64,000 nt of DNA from QKTW01 sp052161885 (GTDB lineage Bacteria; Bacteroidota; Bacteroidia; Chitinophagales; Chitinophagaceae). The notes under the pieces are model-generated. The model was given only the letters and a program-made list of their open reading frames with translations, did no database searches and was not told the DNA's origin. The stretch spans positions 3,472,001-3,536,000 of the forward strand of contig CP197396.1 in NCBI GenBank assembly GCA_052161885.1, written 5' to 3'. This document shows, one piece after another, positions 26,343 to 34,625 of this stretch. A program made the position numbers and the translations under genes. Numbering within the stretch: position 1 is the first letter of the stretch; the number at the start of each line of letters is the position of its first letter.

Positions 26343-26939
26343 ATGCATGATTATCAACCCTTCAGTGTTATTGGGTTTCACAGTTGTGATAAAGAAGTGG
26401 GTCTTAAAGTGCTAAATGGCGCAGACAACCTGATACCGAGTGAAAATAAATGGGACTGGCTGGGCCACGGTATTTATTTCTGGGAACAGGATGCAGAACG
26501 AGCTCTTGAATATGCTATAGAAAATGCCCAAGGCAAACAGTTTAATAAAACACCTGCTAAAACGCCATTTGTACTTGGCGCAATCGTGGACCTTGGCAAC
26601 TGCTTAAATCTTGTAGAGTCCGAGTCTTTAAAAATTCTTAGCGCAGCTCACAACGGTTTGCACGAAGTCATAGCCAAAACAGGTATAAAAATGCCTGTAA
26701 ACAAGAAAGATAACAGGAGGCTGGATTGTGCGGTAATCCAATACATCCACGAATCGAACAAAAAAGAAGGCAAGCTGCCATATGATACCGTAAGGTGTGC
26801 TTTTCCCGAAGGAGAGAATGTTTATCCGGGTGCATCTATTACTTCCAGACTTCACATTCAGGTTTGCGTTCTTAATCCGGCATGTATCAAGGGTTTCTTC
26901 CTTCCAAGACCCTTGAAAAAATTCAATCCATACTTGTAG
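26343..26939 (+). CDS. Putative ADP-ribosyltransferase-like protein
   Basis: The 198-residue soluble protein has features of a PARP/ART-like fold: His13 in VIGFHSCD after the first strand, Tyr45 in WLGHGIYFWEQ (a G-x-G-I-Y-F turn), a helix AERALEYAIENA, and a late strand RLHIQVCVLNPACIKGFF where the third catalytic position would fall (Gln173 or a neighbour). That order matches H-Y-E/Q ART proteins, several of which are toxins or phage-defence effectors modifying RNA, DNA or protein. It follows the 50-residue Lys-rich gene by 20 bases, as in a toxin-antitoxin pair. I see no certain catalytic glutamate, so the fold call is moderate and the target unknown. Confidence 0.55.
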   Translation: MHDYQPFSVIGFHSCDKEVGLKVLNGADNLIPSENKWDWLGHGIYFWEQDAERALEYAIENAQGKQFNKTPAKTPFVLGAIVDLGNCLNLVESESLKILSAAHNGLHEVIAKTGIKMPVNKKDNRRLDCAVIQYIHESNKKEGKLPYDTVRCAFPEGENVYPGASITSRLHIQVCVLNPACIKGFFLPRPLKKFNPYL

Positions 26940-26965
26940 TTCCTTTTCAGGCGTAAAGCCAGCGT

Positions 26966-27565
26966 TTATACAGTCTTCAGCCAGCCGGTGATGCTCATAC
27001 GCGGGCGGTGGGCCGGGGTTACTTCGTGCTCTACTTCGTCGCTCTTAAAGAACACCGCCTTGCGGCCCGTAGGAATGATCTGCTGCACTTCCTGTCCGTC
27101 GCCATGATGCATCCACAGCTGTCCGCCGTCTTCCTGTGTCCAGTTGTCGTTGAGATAGCTGATGAGGGAAAACTTGCGCTTATTGTCGGTCTTAAACTGG
27201 TCTTTATGTCGCTTGTAGAAGCTGCCCTCGTCGTACAGCGCGTAGTGAAATTCGTAGGCATTGATGCCCGTATAGCAGGTACGGTTGAGGTAGTCGACAA
27301 AGGAATCTATATAATCGAGAAATTCCTGCTCGTGGTGGTTTTTGTTCTTACGGTCGAGCCAGCTGATCCTGTCGCCGCGGAGCTGCTGGGTAGGGTCTGG
27401 GGTGGCGCTGTTGCCAATGCCGGCGCGGGTCATCTGTCCGTCTGCAGAAAGGTCTTTGACATGCTGCCGCAGAAACCCCGCCAGGCGCACGGTAAGGAAC
27501 TGTTCTGTAATGCCTACATTGCCCGTTATGTAGCTTTCTACCAACTCTTCAAACTGTGCGTTCAT
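26966..27565 (-). CDS. 2-oxoglutarate/Fe(II)-dependent oxygenase
   Basis: The 199-residue protein matches the prolyl-hydroxylase-like 2OG-Fe(II) family. The first iron ligands are the H-x-D of FYKRHKDQF (about residues 117-125), the distal ligand is His in DEVEHEVTPAH, and the Arg of RPRMSITGWLK binds 2-oxoglutarate. LISYLNDNW and GGQLWMH form the jelly-roll strands. Such enzymes hydroxylate proline, arginine or other residues, or small molecules; the substrate cannot be told. It stands alone, convergent with the ART-like gene, 26 bases between stops. Confidence 0.88.
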   Translation of the reverse strand: MNAQFEELVESYITGNVGITEQFLTVRLAGFLRQHVKDLSADGQMTRAGIGNSATPDPTQQLRGDRISWLDRKNKNHHEQEFLDYIDSFVDYLNRTCYTGINAYEFHYALYDEGSFYKRHKDQFKTDNKRKFSLISYLNDNWTQEDGGQLWMHHGDGQEVQQIIPTGRKAVFFKSDEVEHEVTPAHRPRMSITGWLKTV

Positions 27566-27861
27566 CTTCTTTGCGTTCCCCCCGATTGATTATCCGGTCA
27601 TCTCTTTGTGTAGTGTAGCTGACTGCAGGAGCGGGGCGGAAGGTACGGTTATTTAATTTGGGGGATGTGGTTGAATGTGAGGAATGTGTTTCCCCGTGTA
27701 TGACATACCCACATTTTGCGAGATGCTTTCCGCGTAAGCATGACAAGCGTAGTGCCATATATACGTTCCATGGGTCATCCCGACGCAGGAGGCCCGCCTG
27801 ACCGGACGGGCAGGGATCTCACCAAATGCTGATACTTCGCGTTATATAGCGGCAGGCTGGT
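27566..27861. other. Intergenic region without genes
   Basis: Near 296 bases with no convincing ORF. It holds spacer-type sequence (GTCATCCCGACGCAGGAGG, then CCCGCCTGACCGGACGGG, which can form a hairpin at about 27791-27808, then GGGATCTCACC), resembling the dispersed extragenic repeats of this genome. Confidence 0.45.
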
Positions 27862-29136
27862 TTAATCCAGGTTGACGGTCTGTAATACACATTCTCTTTT
27901 GCCGGCATGGTCGATATAAAGCGTACACTTAACACGGTTGCCTGCAATGGCCTTAAACATACCGGGGTAGTACTCTTTGGGCATTCCTGAATCGATTTCC
28001 CTGATCAGCTGCATGTGGGCATCGTACAGGGTGTAGGTCCAGGTTTCTTTACTGCCGGCCGCAAGGATCAGTATATTCCCATTGGGAAGTACCAGCATTT
28101 TATTAAAATCGGCATAATCATATAACGGGATCTTCCGGGAGCGCAGTGTGTTAAAATGCGCATCGGTTTCGGAAAGCAGCATTTCCTTTTTGGTGGCGCC
28201 TTTGTGGGTGAGGAATATATAGCTGTTGGCCGTATTGGCTGTAAATCCGTTGATGTTTACCCAGTCGGCACCATCGGTATTCCATTTGAGATAATCCGGA
28301 AAATCAGTCATCTCTTTCAGGTTGCCGTCTTTTAACCGGTATAAATGATTTACGTTTTTGAGGGTCGACTGATCGAGATTGGATGTGGTAAAATACCAGG
28401 CGCCGTCTGCCTCCGACACATCAGACAGGGTTAGTCTTCCGGCATCGTTATATGGAGTCCTGAGGCTGAAAACGGGGTCTAATACCTGTATCCATGATCT
28501 TTCACTATCGTTATGCACCCTGGAGGTTTTTACGCTTATTACTTCGGCCTTCTCATCGTATTTCAGTTCGGCTGTTGAATTGAAGTCGCTCCTCGTAAAA
28601 ACAAGTATTTCCTTATCGGTTACGATCATGTTTTTCAGGATACAGGAATAGGGCTTTTGCAGGAAATAGGTGCTGCCCTTCATTGCCAGGTTGAGCTGAA
28701 GGATGACGGGCTGCCAGGCTGAAAATGATTCTGTGCCTACATGCAGATAATCAAAAAAGCCGGCCCCTACAGTAAATTCTTTTTTATTGCGGTTATAGAC
28801 CACTTTTTCGCCACAGGGAGATGCGCTCATCTTCAGGATATGATAGTTCTTGTCGGTAGCGATCACTATCCCGTTTCTTGAATCGCCGGAAAAGCCTTTA
28901 AGGTCCAGTATTGTATTGATTTCAGGATCCCTGTTCTGCGCCTCTGTCTCTACAGCGCGGATCTCGCCCACGAGCATGTGATTGTCGTTTTCATCTGCAG
29001 CGTCGTCATTTATTATTACAGAAAATCCCTTAAAGCTGAACTGGTGCTGTGCAACAGCCTGGGCAGACGCAGCAGTAGCTGACAAAACGGGGTATAGTAT
29101 TATTATTGCTGCCGCTATGATAAAGAGCCTGGTCAT
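27862..29136 (-). CDS. Hypothetical secreted protein, beta-propeller-like
   Basis: The protein of about 424 residues starts at ATG 29136 with a signal peptide (MTRLFIIAAAIIILYPVLSAT...ASAQ). The rest alternates short hydrophobic strands with turns (NGIVIATDKNYHILKM; ILVFTRSDFNSTAEL; NSYIFLTHKGATKKEML; GNILILAAGSKETWTYTLYD), suggesting a six- or seven-bladed beta-propeller or similar. No catalytic or lipobox motif is visible. Its neighbours give no functional clue. Orientation and signal peptide are secure; the fold is inference. Confidence 0.7.
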   Translation of the reverse strand: MTRLFIIAAAIIILYPVLSATAASAQAVAQHQFSFKGFSVIINDDAADENDNHMLVGEIRAVETEAQNRDPEINTILDLKGFSGDSRNGIVIATDKNYHILKMSASPCGEKVVYNRNKKEFTVGAGFFDYLHVGTESFSAWQPVILQLNLAMKGSTYFLQKPYSCILKNMIVTDKEILVFTRSDFNSTAELKYDEKAEVISVKTSRVHNDSERSWIQVLDPVFSLRTPYNDAGRLTLSDVSEADGAWYFTTSNLDQSTLKNVNHLYRLKDGNLKEMTDFPDYLKWNTDGADWVNINGFTANTANSYIFLTHKGATKKEMLLSETDAHFNTLRSRKIPLYDYADFNKMLVLPNGNILILAAGSKETWTYTLYDAHMQLIREIDSGMPKEYYPGMFKAIAGNRVKCTLYIDHAGKRECVLQTVNLD

Positions 29137-29172
29137 AGATGATATGATATGCGTTTTTAGAATGGTGCACAA

Positions 29173-29809
29173 AGATTCAATTTATTCTAAAGATTTATAG
29201 AAGTGCTGCGCGTTTTGTTCGCATATCAGTTTGCCGGGGGGCGGCATTTCACAAAAAACATTTATCGTCGTTCTCTTAACGCCTTTTTTCTGAAGGCCGG
29301 GAGGTGTTATGTGTGCTTGCATTTGCTGCTTCCGGTGCCACCGCAAAGGGGCCATTTTCTTAATGCTTTTTTCTGAAGTCCGTGGGGTGTTGCGCATTGA
29401 CAATGGTTCGTCATCCTGCCTTCAACTGAAAAGATCCTGCGCTCCGCCACACTCTCCGGCAAGGATGACCGTATTATATGTGATCAGCATTCCTCAGCCT
29501 GGTACATCAGTAGCACTATAGCCTCATCAAGGTATACCGGCGCGCGGCAGAAATAGCGCGGCGGCGCCTTTTTTTGGTTACTTTTTTTTGCGGAAAAAAA
29601 AGTAACATATGGGATAACAAGAGCTATTCAATAATGCTTTCGCTTTTTGTGCAGTAACGAACGGGTGTACAACAGTTGTTTTGGCTACAACAATGATTGA
29701 TTTGACTACGTGCGCTCCTCCTACACAACGGACATTTGCAGTAACGGGTAACTGCTCTGGCTTGACGGCAAGTAAGGCGGTTGCTCCAAACTCTTAAAAC
29801 AAACAGACT
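29173..29809. repeat. Repeat-rich spacer with copy B of the hairpin element
   Basis: No gene. Two imperfect copies of CTTAAYGCYTTTTTTCTGAA followed by GKCCG occur at about 29275-29300 and 29355-29380; a third lies in copy A near 12810. From about 29489 the sequence resembles copies A and C (CCTCAGCCTGGTACATCAGTAG...ACCGGCG) and ends in a perfect hairpin: GTTAC+T8 (29577-29589), loop GCGG, A8+GTAAC (29594-29606), then ATATGGGATAA. The last 150 bases before the SDR gene hold no exact -7 box. Confidence 0.7.
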
Positions 29810-30703
29810 ATGCGTGTTTTCGTTACCGGCGCTACCGGCTTTGTAGGTTCTGCCGTTGTACAGGAATTAATTAATGCAGGCCACACTGTTACAGGCCTTG
29901 CCCGCACCGACAAGGCTGCCGAGCAGCTGATGGCTGCAGGCGCACAGGCACACTTTGGCGATCTTGAAGACCTGGAAAGCCTGAAGAGTGGTATTAAAGA
30001 TGCCGATGGTGTGATACACTGCGGTTTTATTCATGATTTCTCCCGCTTTAAAGAGGTGTGCGAGGTAGACCGCAGCGTTATTATGGCTATGGGCGAGGCC
30101 CTGAAGGGTACTGACCGTCCGCTGATCGTTACTTCGGGCACCGGGGTATTATCTTCTATAGGCCGCCCTGTGGCAGAGACAGACAAGGCTGTGAGTGACG
30201 CCAATCCGCGTGTGGCTTCTGAAGAGGCTGTGGATATGCTGGCCGCAGCGGGCGTGCGTGTGGGCGTCTTACGTCTGCCGCCTTCTACACATGGTGTGGG
30301 TGATCACGGTTTTGTACCGATGCTCATAAACGTGGCCCGCGAGAAAGGCCTGGCTGTATATACCGGCGAGGGCAATAACCTGTGGCCCGCGGTACATCGC
30401 CTGGATGCAGCGAAGCTGTATCGCCTGGCGCTGGAAAGCAATTTTGCCCCCGGTACGCGCTTTCATGCGGTGGCGGATGAAGGTGTGCCGTTCCGTAAGA
30501 TTGCGGAGGTGATAGGTAAACGTCTGAACATACCGGTTGTTTCAAAATCGCCGGAAGAAGCTGCGGAACATTTTGGCTGGTTTGCTCACTTTGCCGCAAT
30601 GGATATTCCGGCCACCAGTGAGCAGACCCGCAGACAAACCGGCTGGAGCACTACGCAGCCCGGGCTGATGGAGGATATAGACCAGGAGGCTTACTTTAAG
30701 TAA
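29810..30703 (+). CDS. NAD(P)-binding SDR-family epimerase-like protein
   Basis: The 297-residue atypical/extended short-chain dehydrogenase has an N-terminal Rossmann motif GATGFVGSAVV and cofactor contact LARTDKAAEQL, which suggests NADP(H). The family's usual YxxxK is not obvious (GRPVAETDKAV lies at the expected place), as in atypical SDRs that act as NAD(P)-dependent reductases or sensors. Later motifs include LRLPPSTHGVGDHGF and the C-terminal substrate lobe (WPAVHRLDAAKLYRLALE). Cytoplasmic; substrate unknown. It is a single gene with its own terminator at 30774. Confidence 0.85.
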   Translation: MRVFVTGATGFVGSAVVQELINAGHTVTGLARTDKAAEQLMAAGAQAHFGDLEDLESLKSGIKDADGVIHCGFIHDFSRFKEVCEVDRSVIMAMGEALKGTDRPLIVTSGTGVLSSIGRPVAETDKAVSDANPRVASEEAVDMLAAAGVRVGVLRLPPSTHGVGDHGFVPMLINVAREKGLAVYTGEGNNLWPAVHRLDAAKLYRLALESNFAPGTRFHAVADEGVPFRKIAEVIGKRLNIPVVSKSPEEAAEHFGWFAHFAAMDIPATSEQTRRQTGWSTTQPGLMEDIDQEAYFK

Positions 30704-30773
30704 TTGGCAGGAATGTGATTGGGGATGTGGGTGATATAGTGAATGTGTTGCCTCCTGATGCGATAATAATTTT

Positions 30774-30797
30774 AACCGCCCTTTGTGGCGGTTTTTG
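30774..30797 (+). terminator. Terminator after SDR epimerase-like gene
   Basis: AACCGCC and GGCGGTT (30774-30780, 30787-30793) pair over a CTTTGT loop and run into TTTTTG. It lies 70 bases past the stop codon. Confidence 0.8.
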
Positions 30798-31076
30798 TTT
30801 TTAGCAGTAAGGGATCATTGTTCAAATCTATGTGTTACGTAATACCCATATGCTGTGAGACCCTTCCTTCGTCAGGGTGACAAACGGGGGAAGTGGATGT
30901 TACGGCCGCATTACATTGCCGAATATCTGGCTCTCACATCTCAATTCTCATATCTCAAATCTCACTTCTATTCATAAAATCCCGGTTTGCTTTGTTATAC
31001 AACATAAATTACCTATTTTTCAAAGCTGAAATGCTTTGCCCCTGTTGCAAGGTGTGTATTAACCATGGTTTTCAAT
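30798..31076. other. Spacer with TCTCA-rich stretch
   Basis: No gene. A run of short direct repeats built on TCTCA (about 30930-30967) and a piece resembling the GTCAGGGTGACAA-type dispersed repeats are present. I see no exact promoter box for the lipoprotein. Confidence 0.4.
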
Positions 31077-31265
31077 ATGAAAAAACAGATTACTTTCCTT
31101 TGTATTATACTGCTGGCCCTCGTAGGCATGAGCGCCTGCGGCCCTCGCCACCTGGATACCGGCCATACTACCAACTACTGGAAGGTGCGCCACCGCGACC
31201 AGAATACACGTCACCGCTATGCCTACCCGGATCACGATCCGGAGCATCCGCGCTATTATCATTAG
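31077..31265 (+). CDS. Small lipoprotein
   Basis: The 62-residue protein starts at the second ATG (31077), giving MKKQITFLCIILLALVGMSAC with lipobox GMSAC. The rest is polar and His/Arg/Tyr-rich (HRDQNTRHRYAYPDHDPEHPRYYH) and looks unstructured. The mature part is only about 42 residues. Lipidation by Lgt at the cysteine and an outer-membrane or periplasmic position follow from the lipobox. Function unknown. Confidence 0.75.
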   Translation: MKKQITFLCIILLALVGMSACGPRHLDTGHTTNYWKVRHRDQNTRHRYAYPDHDPEHPRYYH

Positions 31266-31344
31266 TTTAATTTTCTGCCGTACCTGCTTCCTGCCGCTGC
31301 GCAGGGATGCGGTGCTACGCGGATATTGCATAGAAAATACTTTT

Positions 31345-31376
31345 ACGACCGTTGCCATTGGGGAACGGTCTTTTTT
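31345..31376 (+). terminator. Terminator after small lipoprotein
   Basis: GACCGTT (31347-31353) and AACGGTC (31364-31370) pair over a GC-containing loop and lead into TTTTTTG. It lies about 80 bases past the lipoprotein stop and 50 bases before the AraC gene. Confidence 0.75.
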
Positions 31377-31426
31377 GTTGTCATACACTGCAGGAAAAGT
31401 TTGAAATTTGCAAAAAAGCGGCGCTC

Positions 31427-32326
31427 ATGAGCATCAAAACACAATCGCTCGACGAGTTTTACAAAAACAAATCTGTTGATCCTCACGATCTGGTGCACAC
31501 CCATCATTTCAATGCCTTCAGCATAGAAGACCGCATCAGCACCGGCGTTTCGTACCCTACTTATATCCGTCGTGATTTTTATAAGATCATGCTGTTCCGC
31601 GGCACCGGCGCTTTTCATTATGGCGACCTGAGCATACCTGTACAGGGTGACACGCTGCTGTTCTTTAATCCGCGTGTGCCGTACACTTACGATTTTTCCA
31701 CCACCGATATCCGGGGTTATTTCTGTGTGTTTAAAGACGAATTTTTCAGAGCGCATCTGCGGCAACGGCTGGAAGAGATACCGCTCTTTATGCCGGGCGC
31801 AAAGCCTGTATTCCCGCTCAGTAAGCAGGAATGCAAAGAGGTGAGCCTGCTCTTTACAAAGATGACAGATGAGCTGAACGGCGAATACGTGTACAAGTAC
31901 GAATTGATACGCAGCTATGTAACGGAGCTGATTTACTATGCCATGAAGCTGCAGCCTGCTACTTATGCCGCCCGTGAAACCGACGCGGCTACACGCATCA
32001 CGTCTGTATTCCTGGAGCTGCTGGACCGGCAGTTTCCCGTAGAACTATCTGCACAACGAATTCTGCTGCGTACCCCTAAAGATTTTGCCGACGAGCTGGC
32101 CATTCATGTAAACTACCTGAACCGGGCCGTAAAGAATAAAACAGGCAAAACTACTACAGAACACATCTTTGAACGACTGGCGGGCGAGGCTAAAGCCATG
32201 CTGCGCCATACGGGCATGAACATTGCCGAGATAAGCTATTCGCTGGGATTTGAAGACCAGGCGCATTTCAACAACTTTTTCAGGAAGCAGGTACTGATGA
32301 CACCGACAGCCTACCGGTCGGTTTGA
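31427..32326 (+). CDS. AraC-family transcriptional regulator
   Basis: The 299-residue protein has an N-terminal cupin-like sensor half (residues 1-180, e.g. FHYGDLSIPVQGDTLLFFNPRVPYTYDF) and a C-terminal pair of helix-turn-helix motifs (about 195-299): LAIHVNYLNRAVKNKTGKTTTEHI and IAEISYSLGFEDQAHFNNFFRK, the latter the classic AraC second-HTH signature. It probably senses a small ligand. The ATG at 31427 fits the family length better than 31352. The downstream SDR gene on the same strand, 372 bases away, is a plausible target; AraC-SDR pairs are common. Confidence 0.9.
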   Translation: MSIKTQSLDEFYKNKSVDPHDLVHTHHFNAFSIEDRISTGVSYPTYIRRDFYKIMLFRGTGAFHYGDLSIPVQGDTLLFFNPRVPYTYDFSTTDIRGYFCVFKDEFFRAHLRQRLEEIPLFMPGAKPVFPLSKQECKEVSLLFTKMTDELNGEYVYKYELIRSYVTELIYYAMKLQPATYAARETDAATRITSVFLELLDRQFPVELSAQRILLRTPKDFADELAIHVNYLNRAVKNKTGKTTTEHIFERLAGEAKAMLRHTGMNIAEISYSLGFEDQAHFNNFFRKQVLMTPTAYRSV

Positions 32327-32698
32327 TTTTTACAAATATTGGTTTGAATGACCCAAGGCTGCGGTATGCGGCTGTTTTAATTTTGCCTGGTAACGAAATA
32401 ATTGCTCGCGGCGGCGCAACGTTTTCAATCGGAACGTCATTGCGAAATGTGAGGCACGAGCGCCTGTCCCGCTTTTTGCGGGGACGAAAGAATCTGCTCC
32501 AATTGAAACTTTCGAATCATGAGGTCCAATAGACCCACCCCTGCCCCCTCCGGGGAGGGGAAAATATAACGCAAGGCTTATGCTATGAAATACCTGCATC
32601 ATATAAATTAAGTCATAACACTTCCCCTCTTGAGAGGGGCCAGGGGTGTGTTATTAATAAAAACAAAAGCAACCAAACCATAAAAAACAACAAAACAT
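32327..32698. repeat. Spacer with inverted-repeat element
   Basis: No gene. Two inverted copies of a GC-rich unit flank about 56 bases: CCCACCCCTGCCCCCTCC... (32534-32564), and on the other strand CACACCCCTGGCCCCTCTC... (32621-32650). Each unit also folds on itself (CCCCTCnnGAGGGG). Before them is a stretch with ACGTCATTGCGAAATGTGAGG, a typical extragenic-repeat motif. This looks like a MITE- or REP-like element; it ends 48 bases before the SDR start. Confidence 0.6.
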
Positions 32699-33706
32699 AT
32701 GTATACACCACAACAGCCTGTACAATCGGGCTTTACAGCAGCCAGCACGGCAGCAGATGTTATTAAAGGAATAGACCTTACAGGAAAAACAGCTATTGTT
32801 ACCGGCGGCTACAGCGGCATAGGGCTGGAAACGGTACGGGTATTTCACCATGCAGGGGCAAAGGTGATAGTGCCTGCCCGCGATATTAATAAAGCCACCG
32901 CTGCATTGGAAGGACTCAGCAATGTAGAGATATGGCCTATGGAGCTTACCGATCCTGCATCTGTAACTGCTTTTGCAGAACGTTTTCTTACTACAGGCAT
33001 ACCGTTGCACATACTGGTAAACAATGCGGGCATCATGGCCACACCATTGGCACGCGACGCGCGCGGATACGAATCGCAGTTTGCTACTAATCACCTGGGC
33101 CATTTCCAACTTACAACGATGCTATGGCCGGCGCTGCAGCGGGCAAACGGAGCACGTATTATATCTGTATCATCATGGGGACACCGGTTTTCGCCTGTAG
33201 TGTTTGATGATGTGCATTTTGAGCACCGCGATTATGATCGCTGGCTGGCTTACGGGCAATCGAAAACAGCGAATGTGCTCTTTGCCGTAGAGGCCGATAA
33301 ACGCGGGCAAGCAGACGGCATCCGTGCCTTCTCCCTGCATCCCGGTAGTATTGTAGCTACCGGCCTGGGCAAGTATGTGTCTGCAGAGGACCTCAAAGCC
33401 AGTGGTATTCTTGATGAAAACGGCGAGCCGATCCTGGATCCTTCGCGGCAGCTGAAAACGATTCAACAGGGCGCTGCTACAACGGTATGGTGTGCTACGA
33501 GTGCACAACTGAATGATATGGGCGGCGTGTACTGTGAGAACTCGGATGTATCTCCACTGATACCAAAAGAGGATGAAGAGAACCGCAGGAAGGTAGCACG
33601 TGAGATGGGATCACTGCCGCTGGGGGTATTGCCTTACGCTGTAGATGCAGATGCAGCAGCCAGGCTCTGGGCAATGAGCGAAGAACTGACAGGCTACGGA
33701 ATATAA
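32699..33706 (+). CDS. Short-chain dehydrogenase/reductase
   Basis: The 335-residue SDR is of the retinol dehydrogenase/WW-domain oxidoreductase type. Motifs: TGGYSGIG (NADP-binding glycine loop, about residues 37-44), NNAGIMA, catalytic Ser in ISVSSWGHR and YGQSK as the YxxxK pair, with HPGSI after the active site. The extra C-terminal part (WAMSEELTGYGI) is typical of this subgroup, often annotated as an oxidoreductase of unknown substrate. It follows an AraC regulator on the same strand. Family identity is secure; the substrate is not predictable. Confidence 0.93.
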   Translation: MYTPQQPVQSGFTAASTAADVIKGIDLTGKTAIVTGGYSGIGLETVRVFHHAGAKVIVPARDINKATAALEGLSNVEIWPMELTDPASVTAFAERFLTTGIPLHILVNNAGIMATPLARDARGYESQFATNHLGHFQLTTMLWPALQRANGARIISVSSWGHRFSPVVFDDVHFEHRDYDRWLAYGQSKTANVLFAVEADKRGQADGIRAFSLHPGSIVATGLGKYVSAEDLKASGILDENGEPILDPSRQLKTIQQGAATTVWCATSAQLNDMGGVYCENSDVSPLIPKEDEENRRKVAREMGSLPLGVLPYAVDADAAARLWAMSEELTGYGI

Positions 33707-33786
33707 TGTTTCGGCTTTGTGCTTTTTTCCTGTTATACGGTAGCGGGCGCCGATAAAGGGCAGTTATTTTAGCGCAAATTTTTATC

Positions 33787-34398
33787 ATGAAAAGAACAAG
33801 TGCTATTGCAGGTGCCATCCTGTGTATCTTCCTCTTTGCAACGCTATCCTGCAAAAAAAATGATTCTTCAGGATCGTCCGGCAGCGGCGGCTGCCAGAAC
33901 AACGGCTACATCAAGTTTCTGAAGGTGGGCAACAAATGGAATTATAACTACCTCGATTTCTTTTCGGCCGATACATCGATGACCATGGAAATTACCAGTG
34001 AGCCGTCCAGCGGCGTTTTTGTGACTACACTTACCGGTGGCGGCTATGTAGTTTCTGCCACGGGCAACAAACGTTATACTCAGGAGTGCAATGACTGGAT
34101 GCTCGTGAACCCTGCCATTGCACCCACAGCTGCAGACAAAACCTATAAGCTCAACCGCCAGCTGAATGATACCTGGACCACTATTCCCGGCAACATTACC
34201 ACTATTACCAATTCGTACACAGTAATAGGAAAGAATGTACCTGTAACAGTACCCGCGGGCACGTTTACCTGCGATGTATTTGCTTACAACCAGCAGGGTA
34301 CTTTCAACACGGATACCATCTATTTTTCAAACGAGGTGGGCTATATAAAATATGTGGGCTTCCTCTACGAATATGAGCTGAAAAGCAAGAATTTCTAA
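33787..34398 (+). CDS. Hypothetical lipoprotein
   Basis: The 203-residue protein begins MKRTSAIAGAILCIFLFATLSC with a lipobox LSC and then KKNDSSGSSGSGG, a charged and flexible linker after the lipidated cysteine of the kind associated with surface-exposed lipoproteins in Bacteroidota. The body (residues 35-203) is beta-rich, with paired features KVGNKWNYNYLDF and VPAGTFTCDVFAYNQQ, common in DUF-type lipoproteins with a fixed W-Y pattern. I do not recognise a named function. Confidence 0.75.
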   Translation: MKRTSAIAGAILCIFLFATLSCKKNDSSGSSGSGGCQNNGYIKFLKVGNKWNYNYLDFFSADTSMTMEITSEPSSGVFVTTLTGGGYVVSATGNKRYTQECNDWMLVNPAIAPTAADKTYKLNRQLNDTWTTIPGNITTITNSYTVIGKNVPVTVPAGTFTCDVFAYNQQGTFNTDTIYFSNEVGYIKYVGFLYEYELKSKNF

Positions 34399-34577
34399 AG
34401 CAAAATCCAAGGTAGTATACCATGAAGCCTGCCTGTTTTAGAAATATCCGGGCCTTTCAAAACAGTAAGATGATGACAAAGCACTACTGTAACGCCATAC
34501 GATTCTTTTATTATCTCGTAAGCCGGGACACGTCATGGCTGCAGGCAAGAGCAAGGGGCTACGGCAGGTAAAAAAAC

Positions 34578-34604
34578 AAAGCCGCGAAATAATTCGCGGC
34601 TTTT
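34578..34604. terminator. Bidirectional terminator
   Basis: AAAGCCGCGAA (34578-34588) and TTCGCGGCTTT (34593-34603) form a perfect 11-bp stem around ATAA. It lies between convergent genes; on the minus strand it is followed by GTTTTTTTAC, which suits the mutase transcript. Confidence 0.8.
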
Positions 34605-34625
34605 CACTTATCGGTATTGTTTCTG

